Source: Seminavis robusta (taxonomy: Eukaryota; Bacillariophyta; Bacillariophyceae; Naviculales; Naviculaceae). Taken from it: a stretch of 55,960 bases of DNA. Every line of letters begins with the position of its first letter. Position 1 is the stretch's first letter. Of the stretch, positions 44,700 through 55,578 are shown one piece after another. The notes below the pieces were generated by a model. That model was not told the DNA's origin. It searched no databases and saw nothing but the letters and a program-made list of their open reading frames with translations. The DNA lies in NCBI GenBank assembly GCA_903772945.1, contig CAICTM010000626.1, positions 1 to 55,960 on the forward strand. Direction: 5' to 3'. The position numbers and the translations under genes are program-made.

Positions 44700-47600
44700 A
44701 TGAGGCTTAGCAAGCTGGGGTCTTACATACTCACACTTTTGGCAGTGGTCCACGCCATTGACAAGGAGACGAGTGATTATCCTTTGTTGATTGGTTCTGG
44801 AATCTATGATATGTGTGTCGTGTGTCCTTTCTTTGAGGTTGCTACTGTTTCCCACTCATCACTAACATCACTACCTCCCTTGTCACCATTCCCTTTCCAG
44901 AACTGGTCCTGCCGCCCAGGTCCATATCCAGGGATATGGCAAATCGTCGCAAAGTAGCAATGGTATCCACATGAGATTACGATCTAGGGCCTTCATTGTG
45001 GCCAGTGTTGGTTCGAATGGTGCAAAAAATCCACAAGAAGTTGCTCATGATATTCAGCAGCTCCGCTTCCGCAAGCACCGTGTCACAGAAAAGGCACGAG
45101 ATTCAGCACCAGCGCCTCTACTTGCTGATCCGGAGAGGACTGTTTGCTTTGTTAGCGCTGATATTCTATGTGGATCAGATCTACTAACACTGAAAGTAGC
45201 TCAGCGTCTCGAGCAACTTTTGCCGCAACAACATGGCTCAAAGAAGAGATTGTGTCACCTTGAAAACCTTAGCATTAGGTACGTACGTTTCGGTGCGATT
45301 GTGTTGATCCTTTGTCACTGTCAATACAGAAAAACGCTGATGCGCCTGCTACCCTATAACCTGCGTTACAGTGGTACTCACACACATTCGGCCTCTGGAG
45401 GATTTCTGCAATATGCTGTTTACCAAATCACGAGTCTAGGATTCTCCGATGAGGCAATGGATGCGTACGCGGAGGGCATTGCTCAATCAATCCACAGGTG
45501 AGGTCTTGTAGCGTATGTTTGTCACCAGAGCAGGATGTGCTGGACTTACAAATGATGATCCTTTGGCATGGCAAGAGCCTACTCAAAGCTAACACGCTGC
45601 GAGATAACTGTAGCAGAAGACTTACTATTTGATTCGAATATCAATCGATCGCCGTCATCCTATTTATTGAATCCTGTGGAAGAGAGAAAGAGATACGAGA
45701 ATATTGGGGACACCGACAAAAGAATGCTGCAGCTGCGATTTACCACAGCCGAGAAGGACATTGGAATCTTGAACTGGTTCAGCGTGCATGGCACGAGTCT
45801 GAACAACACCAATCAACTCCTTTCGGGTGACAACAAAGGCTATGCATCGTACTTGATGGAAAAACACCAGAACGGAGACGAATCGATGCCTGGAAATGGA
45901 AGCTTCGTAGCTGCATTTGCAAGTACCAATCTCGGGGATGTCTCCCCCAACACCAACGGTCCAAGATGCGTCGACACGGGTAGGGAGCCAAATTCAGAGA
46001 GTAGGTTTTCCGAAATCCTTCTTGTGGGCTTACAGTGATTTCTCATTGTCACTGTCTAGGGCTCCCTTGCGACGTCCTGACATCCTCATGCGGGGGAGCG
46101 GCTGAGAAGTGCATCGCTTCAGGCCCGGGAGAAGACATGTTTGAATCTGCACAAGTCATTGGAAGGAAACAGTTTGACATGGCACTGGCGCTGCTGCACA
46201 GTAACAAAATAAAGAAGCTGAAAGGAGAAGTATCCTTCAGGCACTCATTCGTAAATGTTGGCAACCTCACAGTTGTGTTGGAAGACGGAACCACTGCCAA
46301 AACGTGTCCAGCAGCTTTGGGCTACAGCTTTGCAGCCGGTACCACAGATGGACCTGGGTAAGATTGGTGATTGGAACGTTTGTCGTGGAATTCAATGCTG
46401 CGAATGCTGACATGTTTTGGTCTACCGTACCCCCAACAACTTATTCCCTGGTCCAAAACTGCAGTCAGTACGTATTACACGATTTCGAAAGTTTCTTGCC
46501 TACAATCAAGCTCTTACCTTCATCCCGCACTCTTGATACGGTACTGTAGGTTTGATTTTACGCAAGGTCGCAACTCGGTGAGTTTGTAACAAACAAACAC
46601 GTTGTTGGCTGTGTTATTGTGCCAATGCTACTGATACGTTGCTACAATTGCAGTCCAATGGTTTTTGGAACATGATTGCAGCCTTTCTCTCCAAGCCCAC
46701 CCCAAAACAAGTACAGTGCCATCATCCAAAGCCAATTCTTTTGAACACAGGGGAAGCAACACAACCATACGACTGGGACCCCAACACTATACCAATTTCC
46801 ATATTCAGAATCGGAGACCTGTTCATTCTCAATGTTCCATCAGAGCTGACCACAATGGCCGGACGACGACTTCGCCAAGCCATGACTGACACCATTACTA
46901 GTAGGGGTGTTACAGACCCCATCATTACGATCGCAGGGTTGGCAAATTCCTATACACACTACGTTACAACTTTCGAAGAGTACACCGGACAACGATACGA
47001 GGCTGCCAGTACGCTCTACGGACCACATACTCTTGCGGCCTACATCCAAGAGTTCAATCGAATCATGACTGATCTGTTGAACGGGGATCCCTCGTCTACG
47101 TCGGATCCGCCCCGAGATCTCAGTAGCCAGCAGATTTCCTTGATCCCTCCAGTTCTGGTGGATACGGTAGAATTTGGAAAGGAGTTTGGATCTGTCATTG
47201 TGGAGCCCGAGGACGAATACACACGAGGACAAGATGCTGTGTTCGTGTCGTTCCGCTCTGCCAACCCTCGAAACAACCGCCGACCTCAGGGTACTTTTCT
47301 GACAGTTGACAAGATGCTAGCTGACAACAACAAGTGGAAAACCATGTATGTGGACGGCGATTGGTGCACGAAATTTGTGTGGAATGGGGACGCCGCGCTG
47401 TTTGGCATTTCCTTTGCCGAGATCCATTGGCAAATTCCTCCAGACACTCCACTTGGGCAGTACAGGATATGTCACTTTGGAGCTCGTAAGACGCTGTTTT
47501 CGGAAGCCGAAGCTTTGCTGGGTTTTGAGGCCCCCGAGTGGTTGTCCTCCAGCACTGTTGGGTCTGCATTGGAAGCGCTTCTTTCCAGCGGTGTCAAGCT

Positions 47601-47745
47601 CTTTCATTCAATCTGCCAGAGACTGGGTTCTTGTGTTGAACCTCTGCAAGTAGAGAGGTCACGGATAATAGAGTTTAGTGGGTGCTCCAGGCCGTTCCTC
47701 GTGAAGGAAGCTGGGGCTACCCCGACAAAGGAATTCTCGGAGTGA
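44700..47745 (+). CDS. Neutral ceramidase
   Basis: Seven exons join to exactly 2460 bases (819 residues): 44700-44812, 44901-45278, 45372-45497, 45576-46000, 46060-46357, 46550-46577 and 46654-47745; exon 6 is only 28 bases. Introns are GT-AG, 59-192 bases. A signal peptide (MRLSKLGSYILTLLAVVHA) leads into DITGPAAQVHIQGYGK and MRLRSRAFIVAS. Family motifs: SGTHTHSASGGFLQY (usual form ends in a P-G-G run, here S-G-G), QITSLGF, NWFSVHGTSLNNTN, and LGDVSPN with the presumed catalytic Ser; then ASGPGEDMFES and RRLRQAM. It splits ceramide to sphingosine and fatty acid in the secretory pathway, at the cell surface or in a vesicle. Length is near the family norm. Splice joins were made by eye, but total phase and family alignment agree. 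Confidence 0.93.
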
Positions 47746-48282
47746 GCCCGGAGTGAAGCTTTAATATCCTAAGGAACCGTACAAAGACTTGCTTTGCTAA
47801 CAACCATTGCTCGAAAGTTGTTTGCTAGCTAGAGCTATGTCATAACTATCGGTATCGTCGCTAGCTATCAAGCAAGGACCCCCGTTCGTAACGCTTGATC
47901 CCACGGTGCCATATCCCTACCGGTAGGAGCAATAGGTCGGTGCTAGGGTAGGTTGGTACAAGTACGAAGAAGGCAGGTGGCCAGGTGGCCTGAAGCAAAA
48001 GATCCCTTCCGTTTTCTATTTCACAGCCTTGCTGTATTTTATGGTTCCTACGTGGAACGTCACTCACCGCCACTGATTGATGGAGCTTTGATGGCCACAA
48101 TTTTGAGAGATCTTCTTCGCAAGTTCCGTGCGAAGCATTTTTTGTTTGAAGTTGCACAAGTAGTATTAAGAGATAGAGCCAGAACATTTATTATCTTTGG
48201 TTGGCCCATCCCAATATCCCAAATCCACAATCGAGCAGCAGTATCCTTTATTGAGCATCATCGAATCAAAGAAACAGGAAAG
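47746..48282. other. Intergenic region before isopropylmalate isomerase
   Basis: 537 bases. A frame is open upstream of the leuCD start from 47953, but its residues are not transit-peptide-like and the signal peptide starts at 48283, so I treat it as 5' flank. Contains a CTACCGGTAGG palindrome near 47918. Confidence 0.5.
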
Positions 48283-50916
48283 ATGAGATTTTCGGGACGG
48301 TATTGCGTTTCGCTTTTGCTCCTTGCGTTGCCAGGGGGGTCGGCATTTCTTCCCACAACGGGTCGCACCGTCCCTTTCCAGACGAGCCTCGCAGCAACTT
48401 CTGGGCCTCGCACTCTGTACGACAAAATTTGGGATGATCACTTGGTGGACGATGATGGTATGTCGTCTCTGATGTACGTGGATCGTCACTTGGTCCATGA
48501 AGTGACGAGTCCTCAGGCATTCGAAGGTCTCAAATTGGCCGGTCGAGGAGTGAGACGACCCGATTGCGTCCTTGCCACTGTCGACCACAATGTTCCCACT
48601 ACCGACCGATCGGCTTTGATTGATGTCCAAACTTTTATTGAAGAAACAGCCAGTCGAACCCAGGTCATGCAATTGGAAAAGAATGTGGAAGATTTTGGAA
48701 TCAAGTATTTTGGAATGGCTGATGAACGTCAAGGAATTGTACACATTATTGGACCTGAACAAGGATTCACCTTGCCGGGTACTGTCTGTGTCTGTGGAGA
48801 TTCTCACACAGCTACCCATGGAGCTTTTGGTGCTTTGGCATTTGGAATTGGAACCAGTGAAGTGGAGCATGTCCTGGCCACGCAGGTAAATATTGACACA
48901 ACACATCAAACTATATTATTACAATTTCATAATATTGGTGTCCTCTCATTTTGCTTTTCTCTTTTTATTTATTTTTATGTCACCTGCGTAACCAACAGAC
49001 GCTTGCTCAAGTCAAGACCAAGAATATGTTGATCAAAATTGATGGAGAACTTGGGGATGGAGTGACTTCCAAGGATATCATTCTTCACATTATTGGTATC
49101 ATTGGAACTGCTGGAGGAACTGGTTACACCATTGAATTTGATGGATCTGCCATTCATTCTCTATCCATGGAAGCTAGAATGTCCATCTCCAACATGGCCA
49201 TTGAGGCCGGAGCCAGGGCGGGTGTCATCGCTCCAGATGAAATCACTTTTGAATATCTCAAGGGCCGTCCCATGTGTCCTTCCGGAGAGGAATGGGACAA
49301 GGCTGTCAAATATTGGAAGACCATGGTCTCGGATGAGGGAGCTGTCTTCGACAAGACTGTGGAAATTGCTGCCTCAGATATTGCACCCACCATCACCTGG
49401 GGAACCAGTCCTCAAGATGTGGCACCTGTCACTGGAAATGTCCCCATGATTGCAGCCGAAGGGAATGATGCTGCCAGACAGGTAACTTGATTTTTGGCCA
49501 TTTATTGTTTTTCGCTTGTGCCCTTGTTTCCCTGTTCGGCCCATGACGAATCTAATCTAATATATTCCTGCTTGTTTTTCCACGAAAAAGGCCGGTATCA
49601 AGCGTGCCTTGGAGTACATTGGCTTGGAGGAAGGACAAAAACTCGAGGGAGTTCCCGTTGCAAAAGTCTTCATTGGATCCTGCACCAATGGTCGCATTGA
49701 AGATATGCGCAATGTTGCTTCTGTCGCCATGGGCAGGAAGGTTGCGGAAGGAGTTCATGCCATGGTGGTGCCTGGCTCTGGATTGGTCAAGAAACAGGCC
49801 GAAGAAGAAGGGCTCGACAAAATCCTCATTGAGGCTGGATTTGACTGGCGTGAACCTGGATGCAGCATGTGCCTTGCCATGAATGCAGACAAACTCAAAC
49901 CACAGGAACGCTGTGCTTCTACTTCCAACAGAAACTTTGAGGGACGACAGGGCAATGGAGGAAGAACTCACTTGATGTCTCCTGCCATGGCAGCAGCCGC
50001 TGCGGTCAGTGGTGGAATTGCCGATATCCGAAACTTCCCCTTCCTCGGAGATCCGTCCGCGGATCCCCGAGCAGTTGGAAACGTCCAAAGTCGTGTTTTC
50101 TCCACGGAAAACTATGTTTCCCCCGGACCAGTCATTTCTCCTACACCACCCTATCAAAAAAAGGGAGGTGCTGCTACTGAGTCTTCGGGAGCTGCTGGGC
50201 TCCCTAAATTCGATAAATTGACCGGTGTTGCTGCCCCACTTGACATTCAAAACATTGATACCGACATGATCATCCCCAAGGAATTCCTAAAGACAATTAA
50301 GCGCTCTGGGCTTGGTTTCGCTGCATTTGCTGAGCTTCGGTATAAAAACCCTGACGAAGTCGCGACAATTGGAGAGGAGGTGTGTCAGAACCGAGATGAC
50401 TTTGTGTTGAACCAAGACGGGTACAAGGGTGCCAAGATCTTGATCGTCGGAGACAACTTTGGATGCGGATCCAGTCGAGAGCATGCTCCCTGGTCCATCG
50501 GCGACATGGGAATCCGCTGCATGATTGGAACTTCATTTGCCGACATTTTCTACAACAATTGCTTCAACAATGGTATGCTTCCTGTGACACTTCCCCGGGA
50601 TCAGGTGGAGGCTCTTCTTGAGGATGTGTCCAAACCCGGTGTCGAGCTTACAGTGGACCTTGTGGAGCAAAAGGTGATTCGTCCCAATGGAGAAGAATTT
50701 CCGTTTGAAATCGATGCTTTCAAGAAGGACTGCCTTGTCAACGGCTTGGACAAGATTGGCTTGACTTTGGCAAAGAGCGACAAGATTTCTGCATTTGAAA
50801 CTACAAGGTCCGAGAAATTCCCGTGGTTGGACGGAGCTGCATTGAAGGTCCCCGATGAGGTCCCAATGTACCCTGATGCAGGCTTCTGGGAAAAGGAACC
50901 TGTTGCTGCTGCATAA
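48283..50916 (+). CDS. Fused LeuC-LeuD isopropylmalate isomerase, plastid-targeted
   Basis: Three exons (48283-48885, 48999-49481, 49591-50916; introns 113 and 109 bases) give 803 residues. The N-terminus has a signal peptide and an A-F plastid-type cleavage context ([16 protein letters not shown]). The large-subunit part follows: [25 protein letters not shown], and three [4Fe-4S] ligands near Cys393 (FIGSCTNGR), Cys453 and Cys456 (CSMC). After a linker near 530-570 the small-subunit part begins ([14 protein letters not shown]), with [16 protein letters not shown] and [16 protein letters not shown]. The enzyme converts 2-isopropylmalate to 3-isopropylmalate in leucine synthesis. Bacteria and plants use two separate subunits; one chain for both resembles the fungal Leu1 layout but with plastid targeting. 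All key residues are present. Confidence 0.95.
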
Positions 50917-51153
50917 GATGAAATGAAACAATAAAAATAAATAGTCAATTAAGTTTGTGCACAACTCGAAACAAAATCGTGCCTGCGGAAGTGGTAGTTC
51001 CACTGCTTTGAAAGCCTAATAAGCAATGCAATCCGCCGAGCTCTTCTCGGCTTGATCCTTGGAAAAGCTTATGGAAGATCTTCTTCTGGCACGGGACTAC
51101 TGGTTGACAGCGATGCGATTGAATCATTCAAATGCAATTAGCGTTTTAGAGAT
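50917..51153. other. Convergent intergenic region
   Basis: 237 bases between the 3' ends of the leucine and histidine genes. AATAAAAATAAAT just after the leuCD stop is a plausible polyadenylation signal. Confidence 0.55.
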
Positions 51154-52720
51154 CTATTTTTGTCGTTTTTCGGCGGCACGTGCGTGCCCTTCCAGCCCTT
51201 CCAGACGAGCCATGACGATGCTATCTTGCACCATCGGTTGACTGTCATCGGCCTTGTCCACGCGCATCCAAGTCCGAATCCTCAAAAAGTTGAAGACGCT
51301 GAGACCTCCAGTGTATCGGCTTGTTGCCCCAGTAGGCAGAGTATGGTTGGGTCCAGCGCCATAATCGCCCAGAACCTCGGCGGCGTGTTCTCCAACAAAC
51401 AATCCACCATAGTTGGCGCATTGCTCTCCTACTTTCATGGCTTCACGAGTCTGAATTTCCAAGTGTTCTGGAGCAATATCATCCGAGAGGGCAACGCATT
51501 GATCGATGGAATCGCATTTGATGGCAAAGCTCTGTTTGAGGGCTTCCAATGCAGTTGATTTGTTGGGTTCCGGCAAGGCATCAATTTGTTTGGCGACTTC
51601 AGCGTCCACATTTTTAATCATGTCACTGTCCGTGCTCAAAAGAATGGCTCGGGCGACTACATCGTGTTCGGCTTGAGCAATCAAATCAGCAGCAACCACC
51701 TCGGGATTTGCTGTATCATCACAAATCACCAAAACTTCCGAGGGACCAGCCAACATGTCAATTCCACAGTATCCATTGACAATGGACTTGGCGGCAGTTA
51801 CCCATTTATTTCCGGGTCCACAGATGCAATCACACCGAGCAACTGCAGCAGCCCCACCTTCTCCATCGACTCCGTAGGCCATGGCCGCAATGGCCTGAGC
51901 TCCTCCCACACAAAGGAACTGATCTACACCGGCAATATGGGCGGCTGCTAGAGTGATTTGCGCTGGTTTGGGGCTGGCCAAGATAACCTTTTCACAACCG
52001 GCAGCCCTTGCCGTTGCCACAGTCATGACCACCGAGGAGGGCAAAGGGTAGCGACCTCCAGGAGCATAGCAACCGGCGGCTATGAATGGGATAACCCGGA
52101 ACACAAAAGTCAGAGACGAAACTTCACTTCGACCAACTGTCATTTTTGGCCATCCAAAAGTCAATCCTCCTGATTTTGTTGATTTTTCTGCAACTGCGAA
52201 AGTTCTTACCTTTGCAAGCACTAACGGTATGCCCCGCCTTTCCTCCTGGAATATCCATTTCCATGTCTTTGACAGTTGCTCGCTGCGCCTCGGCAAATGC
52301 TTTGACGCGTCCGTGGATATTGACCAGAGCTTGTCGGTGGCCGTCGGGCAATTCCTCAAATGCCTTCTTGCAATCTTCACTGGATACCACATATGTGGTA
52401 GCATCTTGTGCAATATCTCCGAACCGTTTCCCAATTTCCAGCAATTTGGAAGAACGAACCACTCCCGTTGGAGCAATGGAAGATGTTTCACCATCTTTTT
52501 GACGCAATTCTTGCAAAATGGCCTTGGCTTGTTCCAGAGCCTTGGGGTCCACGGGGTCCTTGATCTCAATCGCCACCTGCTCGGGTGTGATGTGGTTCAG
52601 CACATGTTTCTTGTCTCCGTTGGTGGTTGCCATTTTTGCGGTTGGTATCACTGGAGGCTTCAGGGCAAAGGTTGGAGAGAATAAAAGAAAGAATACAAGA
52701 AGAAGGATTACTGCTGCCAT
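51154..52720 (-). CDS. hisD: Histidinol dehydrogenase, plastid-targeted
   Basis: Two exons (52720-52210 and 52079-51154) joined over a 130-base intron (GTAAGAACTT ... TTCATAG) give 478 residues, close to bacterial HisD plus a leader. The leader (MAAVILLLVFFLLFSPTFALKP) is a signal peptide followed by an A-L junction; plastid import is likely since histidine synthesis is plastidial in algae. Domain marks: IPGGKAGHTVSACKAAGCYAPGGRY across the splice (written here only as context, positions about 52240-52060), PSSVVMTVATARAAG, CICGPGNKWVTAAK, DMLAGPSEVLVI, QAEHD and DDIAPEHLEI (metal and catalytic His/Glu region), GATSRYTGGLSV. It catalyses the last two steps of histidine synthesis, histidinol to histidine, with NAD and Zn. 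Confident. Confidence 0.95.
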
Positions 52721-53002
52721 TGACTATTCGCCAAGGATTGTGAGGCTTGGCCATTTGCTTCTTTTCTTGGATGGAGAAGGCTGACGTTGTTGTTGAACTT
52801 GCAAAACACAACCACCACCACAAAAAAGGACCATGATGCACGTTTCACAAGATCCTCGTGCGAAACCTGCACTTGGGATTTCGGGTACCTACCGGTAGGT
52901 GCGGTAAACACCGATTTTTATTGAAATCACAAAGTAACCCAATATTTACCTGAACTACCCTTCTACAACTGTCTTCTTGGGAACCGATTCGATTCCTGCC
53001 AC
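52721..53002. other. Intergenic region upstream of hisD
   Basis: About 280 bases with a CTACCGGTAGG palindrome near 52890. No gene recognised. Confidence 0.5.
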
Positions 53003-53637
53003 CATGTATCATTGGTTCGGACATGGATGCCCTTGGGACCTACCGGTACTATAAGGACATGCTATTGTGCGGTGGATGGTGGGCAATTAGAGGTTTTGAA
53101 TGGGCCAGGGCTCAGGGCTGTCCTTGGGATGAAAACACTTGCAGGCTAGCAGCTGGCTATGGAAAATTTGGAACTGTTGAAATGGGTAAGAGAAAATGGC
53201 TGCACATGGGATGAGTTTACATCATGCCTTGATGCTGCTGAAGGTGGACATTTGGATGTGTTAAAGTGGGTGAGAGAGAATGGGTGCCCATGGAATGCAA
53301 ACGCAAGTCATGCTGCTGCCAGTAGGGGTACTTTGAATCCTAGAATGGCTGGTCCCATGCAAATAGCTGTCTTTGTACATGCGCTGATGCCGCCTCTGAC
53401 GGTCATCTGGATGTCTTCAAGTGGGCTAGAGAGAATGGCTTCCCATGGAATGAACGAGCCTGTGCTGGTGGTGCTGCTGGGAATGGCTACTTGGAGGTTT
53501 TGAAGTGGGCTTGTGCCAATGACTGCCCTTGGGATGAAAGAACATGCCGATATGCTTCTTGTGGAGGGCATCTGGAAGTGTTTGCATGGGCAGGTGGAAA
53601 GAATGACCGAGCATTGCAATACCGCAATTTTGTTTAG
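53003..53637 (+). pseudogene. Ankyrin-like repeat relic
   Basis: Repeated units of the type found in large diatom and oomycete ankyrin families run across three frames: FEWARAQGCPWDENTCRLAA, LLKWVRENGCTWDEFTSC, HLDVLKWVRENGCPW, HLDVFKWARENGFPWNERAC, YLEVLKWACANDCPWDE and HLEVFAWAGG. Units are about 26 residues long. Frame changes near 53165 and beyond, and a stop near 53340, break the gene; it ends around 53637. It has no start with a complete N-terminus. It is a fragment of a multicopy family and probably not translated in full. Confidence 0.75.
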
Positions 53638-53940
53638 GATTACTGGTATCATACTTGCTCCATTCTCCCCCGAAGCAGACTCTAGCAGGCTGGCCTTTCA
53701 AGGTTGCTAGATCTTGCACGGTTTTTCTCGGTAGTATATGTTGGATCTGGTTTCTTACTCCCTTGCCTCCATTCCGTTGGCCTGCCGGGCCCAATCAAGA
53801 ACGAACAAGTCAACAGGAAGAATTACATTGAGGCCAGCCAGGCTAGGTTTATTACTACAAGTATTAGCTCGCCACACAATATTCAGTCACATTTTCGGGC
53901 AAAAGTCGCATCTCGCTATTGTTTCTCCAGAGTTGCTGGT
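53638..53940. other. Intergenic region after the ankyrin relic
   Basis: 303 bases facing the 3' end of PRP19. No gene or repeat recognised. Confidence 0.5.
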
Positions 53941-55578
53941 CTAGTCTCCCCCTGTGTGGAATGTCACTGCCCGTGCCTCGCTACTAATGGAAGCAATCCA
54001 CTGCGAATCCCACACGATCCCAGACGCAACCTTGACGTCTGGTATCGGAGTCACTTTCCATTCTTTGAGCATGACAATGTGCAAACCACCTGTCCCGCCG
54101 TAGGCCAAATACTTTCCATCCGGATGAAAGGCAATTCCAGTGACTGATTGTAGCAGTTGATCTCCCGAAACATTCAGTTCTGCCAGAATTTTGTTTTTTC
54201 GCAAGTCCCACACTCGCACCGCACCCGACTGATGTGCCGAGGCGAAGTGATAACCACTGCTAGAAAAAGCCAGTTTCGTCACACCATCGTCATTGTCAAC
54301 CTGTTGAAGAAATCCGAGAGATAAAAAGACGAATTGAATTGAGAATGCCACCCTTAGAATCGTGGCCACAAGAAAAACTCCAAAAATACGTACGGATAAG
54401 TTGGCACCAATGTTTTTGTTTTTCAAATCCCAAAGCTCAATTTTACCATTGGTGGTACCCACGGCGAACAATAGCCCATCTGGGTGCATTCCTCCACAAG
54501 CGTACTCCATACTCTGGTCCGAGGAGAATGTGGAGACATGCTCCATGTCTTTTTCTCCGATTCGAAACAAGAGCAACTTGCCACCCTTGGTGACGGCACA
54601 GCAATGTTTGTTTGTGGGATGACCGCTTACTTCCACAACAGTGTCACCAACATTACAAGATGCATGCACTTCTTCTGATGCGGAATTGTATATCCTGGCC
54701 TCCTGTCCACATGCAGCCACCACCCAAACAGAACCATCGTTGGGCATGGCATCCAAACTGGCGACGACACATTTTGGGTGAAAGGTGGCTCCCACGGATT
54801 TTTTCTCCGTGTCATACACCATAATTTGTTTGTCTTTTCCAGCAGTGACAATGTTGCTGTCTGATGACGCCACAGCCGTGAGTCCTTTACAAGTAGATTT
54901 ATGGTACGACGGCGAATCGGCCACTTTCCACGAGGCTGGCAACGAATAGGTCGTCTTTGGTTTGGCTCTGCGAGCCTTGTGTAGTTTTTCCCATTCCGTC
55001 AGCATAGTGTCAAGGTCAGCCGTAGGAATATCATTGGTCAACGGCAGCTCTTGTGTTTCGACCCTCGCCTTTTTGCGGGGTGCTGCTCCACCATTGTCCT
55101 CGGCACTACTACTACCAGTACTAGCCGCTGCTGCTGCCTGAAATCGTTGACTCTCTTGACGAGCAGCATCTCGTTCCATGGAAATTCGAGCCACAACGCG
55201 AAGGGCAGCATCATTCTGATACAGTGCCTGGCTCAGTTCTCGCCGTGTATCCTGCAGTACTTTGCGCGTGTCAAAGAGTTCTAGCAAAACGGCATCGTAT
55301 TCCTTGGCCAATTGTTGGAGAGTACCCGAGAAGGAGGATATCCTGGAAGGTGGAGGTGGAGGCACATCTCCTTGGTTCTTCCCTGATGCTGCCAGCGTCA
55401 CCAATTCATCTTCGGAAAGGGGTCTTCCTCCATCGGAAAATGGGTCAACACCGCCATTTTCAGACAGTTTTGTGAGCAGCAATCGTTTCAAGCAGACGTG
55501 GCCTGACGGTGTTACCACAACATCACCAGCATTGTCCAAGGAGATGGGCTCTCCAGAGATGGCACAGCGGAGCGACAT
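53941..55578 (-). CDS. PRP19: PRP19 pre-mRNA-processing factor, U-box/WD40 ubiquitin ligase
   Basis: The 545-codon frame contains a 93-base in-frame GT-AG intron (54393-54301, GTACGTATTT ... CTTCAACAG); spliced exons 55578-54394 and 54300-53941 encode 514 residues, a normal Prp19 length. N-terminal U-box: CAISGEPI, VVTPSGHVCLKRLL, VDPFSDGGRPLSEDELV. Then the Prp19 helical region (ISSFSGTLQQLAKEYDAVLLE; TRRELSQALYQNDAALRVVARI), a linker with KKARVETQELPLT and a seven-bladed WD40 domain (TAGKDKQIMVYD, GTTNGKIELWDLKN, HQSGAVRVWDLRKN). It forms the core of the NineTeen complex that activates the spliceosome and acts as an E3 ligase, in the nucleus. The unspliced frame stays open, adding 31 mostly hydrophobic residues. 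Confidence 0.95.
   Translation of the reverse strand: MSLRCAISGEPISLDNAGDVVVTPSGHVCLKRLLLTKLSENGGVDPFSDGGRPLSEDELVTLAASGKNQGDVPPPPPSRISSFSGTLQQLAKEYDAVLLELFDTRKVLQDTRRELSQALYQNDAALRVVARISMERDAARQESQRFQAAAAASTGSSSAEDNGGAAPRKKARVETQELPLTNDIPTADLDTMLTEWEKLHKARRAKPKTTYSLPASWKVADSPSYHKSTCKGLTAVASSDSNIVTAGKDKQIMVYDTEKKSVGATFHPKCVVASLDAMPNDGSVWVVAACGQEARIYNSASEEVHASCNVGDTVVEVSGHPTNKHCCAVTKGGKLLLFRIGEKDMEHVSTFSSDQSMEYACGGMHPDGLLFAVGTTNGKIELWDLKNKNIGANLSVRIFGVFLVATILRVAFSIQFVFLSLGFLQQVDNDDGVTKLAFSSSGYHFASAHQSGAVRVWDLRKNKILAELNVSGDQLLQSVTGIAFHPDGKYLAYGGTGGLHIVMLKEWKVTPIPDVKVASGIVWDSQWIASISSEARAVTFHTGGD

Noticed and set aside
47953..48282. 110-residue N-terminal extension of the isopropylmalate isomerase frame
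   Set aside because: The extension is not targeting-like and hides an evident signal peptide starting at 48283.
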